DNA from: Rotaria macrura
Lineage: Eukaryota; Rotifera; Eurotatoria; Philodinida; Philodinidae
DNA: 64,000 bases
NCBI GenBank assembly: GCA_900239685.1
Contig: OENT01000587.1
Span: forward strand, 30,953 to 94,952
Direction: 5' to 3'
In this document: positions 39,607 to 50,756 of the stretch, piece by piece
Layout: every line of letters begins with the position of its first letter
Position numbering within the stretch: the first letter of the stretch is position 1
Notes under the pieces: generated by a model
What the model saw: the letters and a program-made list of their open reading frames with translations, nothing else
Databases searched by the model: none
Told to the model about the DNA's origin: nothing
Made by a program: the position numbers and the translations under genes

Positions 39607-41784
39607 TTTCATGAAAAATTGAAAATAGACTAGCGATGTTATATTTTTATGGAACGAGACAAACATAATTGGTGCACAGAAAAACACGGTTTTTATTGAG
39701 AAGATAATAAAATCATAATCATCAATCGAGCGAAGATTGAATATTCAACGAATAGGCATTCGTGGTAACGCTAAGGTAATTCTACGATTAAATTCGTATT
39801 TCGTTTAGCGTTGATCTTCTGTCAACCGATTTATAACCATCGAATGCCTTGATAGGAAATAAAAACAATATGCCGATTGCTCGTACGAGTAAAGATTTTC
39901 TTTTCTCTGCATCATTAAAATACTTTTACGATCGAAACAGAAGGATGAATTCAACTATATATGAAGAAATACTCCATCCAATCCATTGGATAGAAGAAAA
40001 ATGATTGCATGAATGGAAACCAGTCATTTTTATGCAATATTACAGAATTCAGGTTGTGTTTTCTCAAAAGAAATATTCACAATAGTAGAGTATTGAGTCA
40101 GTAGTATACAAGGAGCTTTTATTTTCGTTGTTCAGCTGAGATATTATTGCACTGAATATGAATTCGACTAAAAAGATCATAAATATTGTCAGCATTAGAA
40201 CTGATCACGTTATGTTGATTAATTTTAATTGTAAACATTTTTGTCAGGAAAAAGTCTAGAAGTTCAATTTGATAGGAACTAGCTTTCTTTATAGATTAGA
40301 ACGATTTTCTTACGTGCAGAATTCGAAGCACTTTGTTTGTAAAATGACAAAGATGGTTCAATTCTAATTCATTCAGTTGATTGAACAACAAGACAAAAAT
40401 CTGTTGATGAATGAAACTGTAACAAATAAGTAAATCATCAGAACAAAGAATATTGATGAATTCAGTAATCAAACTCACGTCTTTAAGTTTCAAACTACAT
40501 TTGTACTATCAAGTAGTCTATGCTGTGAAAATGACAAAATTTCAGTGAGGTATTATAAACTGATTAATCCAAGATTGGTATTGTTTAATTGCTAGCTTTT
40601 CAATGATTTAGTTGCATCTAACAAAATTGGATGTGCGTAACTCATTTCGAAGGACATCGACAAACGTTTTTCTTTTGAGCTCATGGAACTTAGATCGTGT
40701 AATTATCTATTCAGTTCGATACTATGTAAGTTGTTGACTTCGTAGGTAGACAAGTACAATCTATAAGATGAATCGTTATTTATGATTACATACAATGCAA
40801 TTATTCCATTAAATTAATAAACATGTGTCAATTTAAGACGCATTTTCTTAAAAGATCTGTAGTAGTTCTTTGCTAATAAGAGGGGTTCGTATTTTGAATT
40901 CGAGCATTCTGAACATCAATTTTAAGTCATGAATATTATCGAAATATATGTATTTACTTCAGTTGTCACTAATTTTTGATGCAGTTAGTTATCAAATATA
41001 TTGTATCAATAAAGTGAAATTAGATTAGTTAATACTATGGCAGTTATTCTCGCTACATTACTTACGCATGCCTCTTGCCAATAATGTTTACTGAAATATA
41101 TCATGTTCACATACACTATAGCATGGACATGGGAAAGTTTTCAATGAATGTATTATTACATCAAAATCCTGTACTCGAATGTTTTACTAAGTTTTTTCTC
41201 TTGCTTGATAGTGATCCTATTAAAATTATTTTCTTGAACTACATAGGTATATAATATTCAAGGAGATAATATCTCGGCATGATATTGCGTATTCACACCG
41301 AGATATCTACTTGTGAGTATGATACAGTGAAAATTGTATTTCGTCTAAGGAATTTTTATACACTACTAATTGTAAGCTCTAAATACTTTATGATCATTAC
41401 TCAGCACATGGGGGACGTGACTAGATAATTTTAAAGAACTTAATATCTTGGAAAGACAAGTTTTGTTTTCACGATGTAATTTTCCAATAGTATATTTAAA
41501 GCGTAGAGTAGTAAGGACTACTCAACTATGAGGACTATTCATTGAATCAATTTTGTTTAAGTGTGAATACGAATGATGTATCAAAAGCAAGAATTGGCTA
41601 ATTCATCGATCTCAAACTTATTCACAACAGTCAATGAATTCAGTTTTCGAATTAGATGTAATAGTAAAATGACACGCATCATTTGTGGGCATCTAGGATT
41701 TGATTTCAAATGGGAAACTTATTAGTTCAAAAGAGAATAATGATATGAGAAAAACATAAATAGTCATTTAACTAAAAACAGGAA
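39607..41784. other. Intergenic, convergent gene ends
   Basis: About 2.2 kb between the 3' ends of the ART-TPR (+) and dehydrogenase (-) genes. AT-rich; no coding exon, RNA gene or clear repeat recognised. Confidence 0.45.
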
Positions 41785-42510
41785 CTACTTGTCTTGTCGT
41801 GTTGGACAAAGAACGATTTCACGAATACAAACACGTTGTGGTTGTTGATATGCAAATAAAATTGAACTAGCCACATCTTCACTTTGTAATGGTTGACCTA
41901 TCTTTGCTTTCAATTGTTGATAACCATCAATAATTTCCTTCGATGTTGTATGTGAAAGAAGTTCAGTTTCAACAACGCCGGGTGCTATCGTAATAAAACG
42001 AACGTCATACGATGCGGCTTCTTCTCGCATTTGCTCTGTAATAGCATGAACACTGAATTTTGTACCACAGTAAACAGAATGATTTGGATACGTTTTACGT
42101 CCACCTACGGAACTAACATTAATTATTGTGCCTTTTCGACGTTCTTTCATGCCTGCTAAAACAACATGTATACCGTTGAGTACACCCATAATATTAACTT
42201 GCACCATTTGTTCCCATTCATTTGGATCTTGTGTATCAGCTAAGCCTAATAGCATGACACCAGCATTGTTAACAAGACAATCAACGGGACCGAATTTTTT
42301 CACTGCCTTTTCTACAGCTGCTTTAATTTCATCTCGATTCGTAACATCAACTTTTTCGCACAATGTATTGGGCAAGTTTAATGCTTCTAGACGATCGAGA
42401 CGTCTAGCTAATAATAATAAAGGATGACCAGCTTGAGAAAAAGACTGTGCCGTTGCTTCACCAATGCCTGAACTAGCACCAGTAATAACAATCAAACCTT
42501 TATTCGACAT
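41785..42510 (-). CDS. Classical short-chain dehydrogenase/reductase
   Basis: NAD(P)-dependent oxidoreductase of the classical SDR family, 241 aa, one uninterrupted exon. Cofactor motif TGASSGIG (residues 10-17) followed by an ARR segment favouring NADP; NNAG at 81-84; Asn106 in VQVNIMG; catalytic Ser134 (INVSSVGG), Tyr147 and Lys151 (YCGTK); PGVVETEL after the active site. The full catalytic tetrad is present and length is normal for bacterial-type SDRs. No signal peptide or membrane helix, so a soluble enzyme; substrate unknown. The compact sequence and lack of introns, next to intron-rich neighbours, suggest acquisition from bacteria, but SDRs are widespread and phylogeny would be needed. 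A tract ending TTTATATTCTAG lies 15 nt before the ATG and could be the acceptor of a 5' UTR intron. Confidence 0.9.
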   Translation of the reverse strand: MSNKGLIVITGASSGIGEATAQSFSQAGHPLLLLARRLDRLEALNLPNTLCEKVDVTNRDEIKAAVEKAVKKFGPVDCLVNNAGVMLLGLADTQDPNEWEQMVQVNIMGVLNGIHVVLAGMKERRKGTIINVSSVGGRKTYPNHSVYCGTKFSVHAITEQMREEAASYDVRFITIAPGVVETELLSHTTSKEIIDGYQQLKAKIGQPLQSEDVASSILFAYQQPQRVCIREIVLCPTRQDK

Positions 42511-45498
42511 TTTGTTTTAAATCTAGAATATAAAAAAAAAGAAAGCTTGCACTGAATTTTTTCGATACCTTCATCGTTCTTTTTTTGTCATAGATATCTC
42601 AATTACCGACAGAAAGAATGAAGAAAGGCATACAAAGTTATGTAGACGTTGTCGAATAAATACTGCCAGGCAACGAGCTGAAAAGCTGATACGATGTAAA
42701 GGAAGTGAATAACAACGTATGAGTCTTACAAGATAAAAAGAATGATGACGACATCGGTACTTCCTTGCTGAGAAATACTTCGAAGGTAATAAAATAAAGC
42801 ATCAGTTTACATGAACTTCCCCTTCTCCTTCTTCTGAATAGGGGCGTTACTTTATAATACTGAATTATTGTTGATTGCATTTTAGAAGCGAAATAACACC
42901 AGGAGCTGAAACTCTATCCCACATTTTCATCGTTTGAATCTCTCTCTACAGATGATTTCAGATTAAAAAGTTAGAATATTCTAAAACTCTATATGACGTT
43001 TGTATTGATCCGAGTCAACATTAACACACTAGTTAAATGACTAACCACTACAAGAACCAAGTTCAATAGAGTTCAGTGTGTACTTTATGTTAAAGGCTGA
43101 TAATTTTTGTAAATGCACATATTAAAATAAGAAAAATCACACTAGTAGTAGCAATGTAATCCTGATGATTTTACTACAGCTTGCAATAAATATGACAATA
43201 CTATCTCAACTTACCTGGATACATTCGATTTGAGATTAAGCGCAGACCAAACACAGCATTAGACTGCCTTGTGATGATTGTTGTTTTCAGTGGTAATATC
43301 TACAGAAAGAACATTAAAAAAACAACAGAAAACAAAAATGATTTTCGTGTAAATGCCAAGTGAATATCATGAAGTTAAATATCGTGAATCATTTATCCTG
43401 TGGTTTTCATCATATCGTTTAGGCACAAAAAAGAGTGGAAATAACAATACAATCTAATACTGAATATTTTTCTATGGCACTATATCAATAGGATGTTTCT
43501 ATTCATACGAGCATATTGAAAACACATTCACTCTTTGCTCATAGAAGGTGTGGGTATTTTATTACTGTTATATTCGACGACAGAGACATTCTCACCCAAT
43601 GATGTAGTTGTAAAAACAAAAATAGTTCTTGTTGTAGTAACCTAGAATGTTCAAATTATTGGAAATGTTCTTGTGTTTCATTGCTTATGATATATGTTGT
43701 ACTTTGTTGAAGTATAATCTCATATACCATGGCTTATTTATTCTTTAGTCTAATATGTTAGTCGATCTAAAATTGTGGTAAGGGGGTCAGTGATTGAACA
43801 CCAACTTATGCTTTGCTCATCTGTCTATGAAAAGATTTACTAGATACTAGCACGATTATGTAACAAGAAAATTTACATGAAAAATGCATATATGCAAATA
43901 TTGAGGTCAAGTGGATTGAGCTTAAATTTAGATTATGTAGTCATTTTTTTGGTTCGACGTGCATAAAAAATGAGAACCATTAGATGACTTCAGTTTCTTT
44001 CTTGAAGCTGTCTAGTTTTAGAAAATATCAATGAAGAAAAGTGGATCCTGGTATTCCGGGTTCTTCTATATCCCCACGTTATCCTGGAGCAGAAGATTTC
44101 TCTCATATCCGAGATATGGTATGGATACAGAGAATACAGTGGGGATACCGAGGATACCATAGGGAAGCATAAGGTACGATGGGGCTACGTACGATACAGG
44201 AATCCATTCCCTTCTCCACCTCCCTTGTATTAATCTGATTGTATAAATCGCATATAACGAGTTTTTTTTTTATTGACTCCATCGAATTTTATCTTAGGTA
44301 TCCTGTATATCCCGCTCGAATCCTGGATTGACGGGATTCGCTTCTCCCCTGCCCCGTCGTTGGTTGTGGTTCAGTGAAGATAATTTGATTTTGATGATAC
44401 CTAATAACTATAGTTAAAAGAGGAGACTTCGATTTTTAAACTACTTTGAGCCTATAATTTACCAAGTAGTAAGAGAACATTCGATTCTTAAAATTTCCAA
44501 AGAATTCACTCATTTACTAGCTACTAACCCAGTTTTTCAATATTTAATGAAATTCTCTCTCCTGAACCCTCTTTTTACAATCATAGAGCAATCTCGAATT
44601 TTCGACTAAAACAGTGGCAATACTGAGATCCATAGATAAATTATCGCATGGAAAAAATTTGACGATTTTGCTACGTAGTATCTTCAACACTTCAATTGTT
44701 TTGAGGGCCGATGCGAGCGCAGAGGAAATAATTATTCATACCCACACGAATCCACATCGGAAATGTACATATGTTCATTGGCATTTTCTAGATTAATTTG
44801 ATCACTACGACTTCTCTCACGTTACTGGCTATGCTCGTAGGCGTTTTGAGTGTGCTTTTCGGCTGGAGCGATTGTCTTTATTCATATACGTGCTACTTCT
44901 CCGGTAATATTTTATTGAGGACACCGGCAATATTAACAGTCTGTACAAACGACTTTCGCACCACCGCATAGCAATCGGTAGAGACGACTTCGTGCAGCAG
45001 CACTATCTCGGTGTAAAATCTTTGAATCTAGTAATTTCTTGGTAAAATTAGGGTAGTAGTTTCCGTAAAAATCCTAAGTCTTCATGCTTATAATATCAAA
45101 ATATCGTTTTGTGCTCTGTATGCAATGTGATCGGTATTCAACAAACTCGATTCATGGTGTCTCTTGCACTCACTTTAATTGGTTCTTTCGGGTGGAACAT
45201 TATCATCTGAATGTACAACTAGAAGCATTAGTGGACTAAATTGATCTAAAACCATTCTCACATATTTGTGCGATGCGTTTAGGTGGAGTACTTCATATAA
45301 GAAGATCTACATGTAAACCCAACACCCTTGTTCTATGCTTAATCAAGTATTTTCCTTTGCTTGATTGTGGCATTTGTCGAAATAAAATTGAGCTCCTATT
45401 CTTTTGCTCGAATATTTCCATTGTTATCGAAAAACAACATGATCTTATGTTTTCCATAATATTCGTCTATACGTGAGAAAGTATTATGGTTGTAAAAA
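42511..45498. other. Repeat-bearing intergenic region
   Basis: No recognisable gene. The middle (about 43640-44310) holds one copy of a composite repeat listed separately. The rest, including 44350-45490, shows no convincing coding frame or RNA. Confidence 0.45.
43640..44310 (+). repeat. Composite dispersed repeat, copy 1
   Basis: Matches the reverse complement of segments at 58985-60700. Shared blocks in order: the GAATGTTC...GAAACACAA/ATAAGCAATG block (43.65-43.76 kb), TTTACATGAAAAATGCATAT and GGTCAAGTGGAT blocks (43.88-43.92 kb), ATTAGATGACTTC followed by TTTCTTTCTT (43.98-44.0 kb), AAAGTGGATC, then a GGATAC-rich stretch, and finally TTTTATCTTA next to the GCATATAA block near 44.25 kb. 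No protein is encoded. Confidence 0.6.
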
Positions 45499-45871
45499 CC
45501 CATTAAAAAAAGTCCGATTATATCGAATTATAACAGATTATAGCCAGATTTTTCTACAACAAAATCCAAATTAAAATCGATTGAAATCGTCATAGATCAA
45601 CGATAATTTTATATTTAATCAAAAATAATCTTCCTAATCAAATATGATCCTCATTAAAATCGCATTGTTTTGATTAAAATTATATAAAATCAATCAAAAA
45701 TGTAAGATTTTAATGAGAATTATACTTGAGTAAGAAGATTACTTTTGATTAAAAATAAAGTTATTTTTGATTTATGAAAGTTTCAATCGATTATAATTTG
45801 AATTTTGTTGTAGAAAAACCCAGTTATAATCCACCATAATGCGATATAATCTGACCTATTTTCATTATGGG
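45499..45871. mobile_element. 373-bp MITE with ~90-bp terminal inverted repeats
   Basis: The left end begins CCCATTAAAAAAAGTCCGAT and the right end finishes TTCATTATGGG; the first ~90 nt and the reverse complement of the last ~90 nt match almost throughout. Shared blocks include GATTATATCG, GATTATA, TTTTTCTACAACAAAAT, CAAATTA and ATCGATTGAAA. The centre is AT-rich, with its own inverted TAATCAAAA/TTTTGATTA words. No coding capacity. Flanks AAA on both sides may be a short target duplication. The transposase family is not identified. Confidence 0.8.
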
Positions 45872-46820
45872 AAACTTCTCATCCACCATTCTAAGCCATG
45901 ACATAGTGTGTGAGTGTGATCAATGTTAGTGAATGAGTTTCGGTTTGCTTTCAGCACACCCGCATACTCTCGTGTGGTTAATTTTACTTCATACGGCAAA
46001 TTGTCGAAGATTTCATTGATGCTTGAGTTTCATGAGATTTCATTTCGGATTTTAATCCAGGGGTAGTAAAATACTGTTCGAACGGTTGTTTTTATCAATA
46101 TCCGATGTTATACGGAAGCTGATTTCATGAGCTTTCGAAGGGTCAGAAACTTTCACACGCTTTGAAAGGGTGTGAATGTCAGGCGTAGGACTCTTCCATT
46201 CAGCAACACACCAACTGCACATCCTCACAGACATCAATATCAACACCCACCTCTATAAAACCCAAAAGTTTACACAGGCACATCTAGGGTTAATCTATCC
46301 GATGACGGCTGATCCTTGTTTTCTCAATTAGGTGCTAATTAATACCTGGTAGTATTACTAGAGGTGAGCCAAAATTTTACGTCAAATTTCAACACTTGGA
46401 TCCGAAAGACATTCCCACTCTCGTTGGTTTGATAAAAACGTATACAATCCGATTCGATTCTCATAATATTTCGATCGGATCCAATTATCTGAATAATTCT
46501 TCTAAGACTCACACCGCACACACCTTTAGACCCTCAAGATTTGTTTATCATCAATATACATGTTCTTATCATAAATAATTGTCGTTATTATTAGCAAAGC
46601 GAAAAATATCTGACAAAACAGATTATAGTTAGCTAATTTAATTTGGAAGCTGAGAAATATGATCAGTTCAACATTGAACATATTTCAAGATGTTTTTTTC
46701 AATGAAGCGAACGGAAAATCGTAAGTTAACCCTGTCGTTACGGATTTAATTTTTCAAAACATACGTTTGTCAAATATGGTTCAAATGCTGAAACACATAA
46801 ATTTCGTTTATATCTGTGGG
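45872..46820. other. Non-coding stretch
   Basis: Nothing supported beyond short open frames. It lies between the MITE and the acidic transposase-like remnant, and may include more decayed transposon sequence. Confidence 0.4.
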
Positions 46821-47255
46821 TTACCATGCTGGTGTATGACCAGAAGATGGCATAGTTCTGAATTTTCTTTGATATTTATTTTTTTCGTTTTTAACGATAA
46901 TATTCAAAAGCATTTCCCAAAAAGTGAGCTCGACGTAACCTAATGGATTGTTCAGTAGCTCCCCTGAATAAACTGAGCTAATGGGATCGACATTGAAAAA
47001 TCTATATGTGAAAGCAGTATTAGACCAGATGAACTCATTTGTTGGTTTCTTCTGGAGAAGACGCTATTCTTCTTCTGATGAAGTTTCAGATCCGTTCAGC
47101 TCGCTCGATCGCTCATCTTCAGAATTATTCGATGAGGTATCACTAACGATTTCCGAATTAGCACTTTCGTCACCATCAGAGCCAGAATCGGTTACAATTT
47201 TTGATGCTCGACAGGACAAAATCCTGTTTTGGGAAGTCATTTTATTTTCAATCAC
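46821..47255 (-). pseudogene. Transposase-like N-terminal remnant (possibly piggyBac)
   Basis: A minus-strand frame of about 144 codons interrupted by one in-frame TAG just below 47064 and ended by TAA at 46821. The first part is Ser/Asp/Glu-rich (DSGSDGDESANSE, NNSEDERSSE). After the internal stop comes a hydrophobic-aromatic stretch (YVELTFWEMLLNIIVKN followed by NKYQ). An acidic N-terminus followed by an F...LL..IV..TN.Y segment is the usual start of piggyBac transposases. The DDD catalytic core is not recognisable downstream. It could also be a different transposase or an unrelated acidic protein. Confidence 0.35.
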
Positions 47256-49869
47256 ACGTGTTCACTGATATTCTCTAACGAAAGTACGGATGAAAAGCAG
47301 AAGCTGGAAGAGTTAATACAGCGAAATGAAATTCGGTGTAAATAATTTGCCTCAATATATATAGTATAAAAATCGAAACATCTAGAAGATGACTTAAGAA
47401 TATAGAACGTGACTCGTGGAAAGAGAAAAAATGTTCGATAGGTCTGGAACATGCTCAAATGATTGAAAAGAATACTCATATCATTTCGTTATCGCACAAT
47501 TATACGATGACCAAGTTGTGCCGAAGCCGACAACGACAATACAAAACTGGAAAGACTATGAACAACGTAGTTATCTATACATATATCAAAGATACTAATC
47601 AGGTATCAGATATGATACTCCCGTAACCAAAGGGTTAATCGAAAAATTTTTAATTTTTCACAATAGATTTGAATCTATCTATCAATGGTGATGTTTCCGA
47701 ATCAAACCTAAGTGTACATTGTCGTCTGTGGTAATTTGGATGACTTCAAAACAAATCATCCTACTTTTTATTTATTCTATGATTTTGCATAGGAAAACAG
47801 ATTGTTATATTTACAAGTAAGGCGAATCGATAATCGACTCACTGGACCCTAGACTTGAAGAATTCTGCCATGGAAACGTATATGAATACAGTACAAAGCT
47901 GGTGGTTTCCACTACAGATCCTGAAATTTCTGAATAGATAGCTCAATAAGTACAGAGTAGGCGAGGAAGACAAAGATCTAATCAAGTGAAAGTGGAGCAC
48001 TGAGGAGGCGAAAATGAAAACTTTACAAGATCAATGACGAATGAAACGTATTGAAAATCAACGGAAAAGACAGGTGCGAAGAAAGTCCCACGCCACGATT
48101 TCCATTACAAGGAGGAGGCTGGGTGAGCTAGGTCTCAGCTTCCCAACTAATAGACTGCGCTTTTGAAAAATCTCGCCATGGTGGCTTGAATATCTTTTAG
48201 ATGAGCAAAGAGTTGACTCTCACATGTAGCTACTGGATCACGTGTTTCTAAAATGTATCGGTAGCCTAATTCAAGTTAATTATAGGAACTTCGCTCGCCA
48301 ATTTTAGTTGCATTGTAATTAAAAGTGGAGTCGCCCAAAGTTTGTGCAATAAAAGTGGTCAGTTGTGACTAGGCGTGTCATATTACTATTACTTCCAATT
48401 TTCCACTCACCAAGGTAACGGTAAGTGATTTTATAATTGAGAAATATTCTATTTGACGGTGTTCAGTAATTGGTTTACTCATCAATTACTTCTTTCTACA
48501 TGATAATCTTTATCACTTACCACTTACCTGGTAACGGTAAGTAATACTACCTGCCACTTGTCAGGTAAGTACTAAACATTATTAATTTTCAAGGGCAAAA
48601 TCTTCATAATAAATAAAAAGATAACAGCGGCTTTGTGTAACATTATTGAAAATTTATTTTAGAATAAAAAGCACAATAATTCGACGTTTCCATGATCTAT
48701 GTCATCATTTTCAAGATTTTATTATGATGTTAAGAAAATTGTACAATTAGGATAAAATGAAAAAAAAATGAAAAAAAATGAAAAAGAAGAAGATGAAGAA
48801 GAGAAGAGGAGAAGAAGAAACAAAAGAGAAGACAAGCAACGACATCAATAAATAATTTAAAGATTCACTAATGATCAAGATTAGGTAACTGAACTTTTGG
48901 TAAACCATCAGGAAAGACCAGTAATGGAACCGAGTGAGTTGTTTTGTTAAGTTAGTACTTGAGATGTTGTTAATTAAGTTGCTGATTGTTTTTAATGTTA
49001 ATGGTATGTGAAATATTCTGTTTATTACCGTTTATACGAATTTCTAGTCATAGTGTTATGAATGAGATTTTTTTCGCGCAAACTAAATCTATTTTTATTC
49101 AGTTGACAAGTCATTTATGTCTATATGAGTACATGTTATTTGAGATGAATAGCAAAACATCCTTGTATAATTGGAAAAGCATTTTGATATGAGACTACTT
49201 CTAGATCATCAATGAAGGATGAATTGAGATGCAACTCATAGAGAATCATATGTATTCTACTAAGATTGGTCATCAGTCATAGTAGGGAAATATCAATCGA
49301 GAGATTCAAGTAATACGGCGGAGTATATCCTATTGAGAAAAGTGAATAAGACAAAAAACAGAACAGATTTCAAAAGAAACGATAAAACATATGCGATGAA
49401 CAGGAAATGGAATCATAACATATGTGATTGACAAGAAAGAAAAAATTGCATCATATATAATATGTGCAAAGAGCGAACAAGGAAGGGAAAATGCCAATGA
49501 ACTCATGAAGGAAAGACTAGAACACGTAAACGAAGATGATCAAATCCACAAACATCGAACAGTTTTCTTTTATAAATTATATCTAGGGTATGATATGTCA
49601 ATACTTAGATTCTCTTTCAAAAGGTAGACTTTTGTTTCTACTTAAACAATTATGAATTTGAGCTTTTATTTTATTCTATTGCAAAGATGCTTGTAAAAAA
49701 ATTGGATTATACTCAATTCATCCATGTAGATACTATGAAATTTTTAGTTAACAAAACAATTGATAGATGTAGATAATAACTCACTGTCAAAAGAGATACT
49801 TTACTTCTGAGGATAAAAATTTTGAAAGATGCAAGTAGTTAAACGTTCTATTACTATTTAATCTTCTCT
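47256..49869. other. Non-coding, mixed low-complexity region
   Basis: No gene recognised. Contains inverted GGTAAGT/ACTTACC words at 48410-48570 and a purine-rich tract (GAAAAAGAAGAAGATGAAGA type) at 48760-48835. Confidence 0.4.
48410..48570. repeat. Inverted GGTAAGT / ACTTACC cluster
   Basis: The words AAGGTAACGGTAAGT, CACTTACCACTTACC, TGGTAACGGTAAGT and CAGGTAAGTAC occur within about 160 bp on both strands, forming short stem-like palindromes. No gene lies here, so these 5'-splice-site look-alikes are probably repeat structure. Confidence 0.4.
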
Positions 49870-50410
49870 ATCTCTCTACAAGACACAACAGCTATTTAAG
49901 CAGTTGTATAGCTATTTAAGCCTTCTATTGCTATATATTCGTTTCTGTAACTATATACTTATCTGAACTTATTCTGAAAGATTGAATACCTGTGGCTATA
50001 TACTCTGGTTATATAACGATTTCAATAGCACTCTAGATATATGTAGATTTTCTATTAGTACCTATGCTAATTCATACAAATTGGGAAATAATACAGAGTA
50101 TAGGTAGATATCGTTTCTGTAACAGAAATTCATCGTCTTATTGGGTGATCTGATTCTCTTTCGAGCAGGGGAAAAAATGTGTTTGATTTGTTACGAAAAT
50201 AATGGTGTGGAATGAGTCATGAAACAGGTTTTAAATAGGATGAGAAGCATTAAATGGCTGTTGAACCTTTAAATAGCCGTAAGATTTATAAAGAAAATAA
50301 TTGAACAACTACTGATGATTTAAATAGTTGTTTATTATTTTTTAAATTACTACTAATCACAATAAATAGCTAAACAAGGTTTAAATAGCTACATGTTTAA
50401 TTAAGAAATA
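49870..50410. mobile_element. Element with inverted GCTATTTAA sub-repeats
   Basis: Two GCTATTTAAG copies on the left (49891-49900, 49911-49920) face at least four TTTAAATAG-type copies on the right (about 50229, 50268, 50319, 50380), with AATAAATAGCT near 50361. Inverted subterminal arrays of one short word are typical of non-autonomous DNA transposons. No coding capacity; ends not exactly defined. Confidence 0.45.
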
Positions 50411-50563
50411 ATTGCTTTGAGAATTTATTAGATGGTTCGTAAAAATTATAACTAATTTATAATTTCGTTTCTTTTTTTTTGCAATTGAATTCGCCAATGT
50501 TTTAATGAATGAGCTTGTAAAAGCTGTATAGTAAGATTGAATTTCATACACTTATTTCATATG

Positions 50564-50756
50564 NNNNNNNNNNNNNNNNNNNNNNNNNNNNNNNNNNNNN
50601 NNNNNNNNNNNNNNNNNNNNNNNNNNNNNNNNNNNNNNNNNNNNNNNNNNNNNNNNNNNNNNNNNNNNNNNNNNNNNNNNNNNNNNNNNNNNNNNNNNNN
50701 NNNNNNNNNNNNNNNNNNNNNNNNNNNNNNNNNNNNNNNNNNNNNNNNNNNNNNNN
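50564..50756. other. Assembly gap (193 N)
   Basis: A run of N lying across the 3' portion of the MULE transposase gene. The frame on the other side (to 50537) cannot be joined with confidence. A single N also occurs at 63227. Confidence 0.98.

Noticed and set aside
42128..42427. Plus-strand frame of 99 codons inside the SDR gene
   Set aside because: Shadow of the dehydrogenase coding strand, which has all catalytic motifs.
44350..45490. Possible gene in the stretch before the MITE
   Set aside because: Open frames such as 44614-44796 and 45273-45476 are short and lack splice-consistent extension or motifs.
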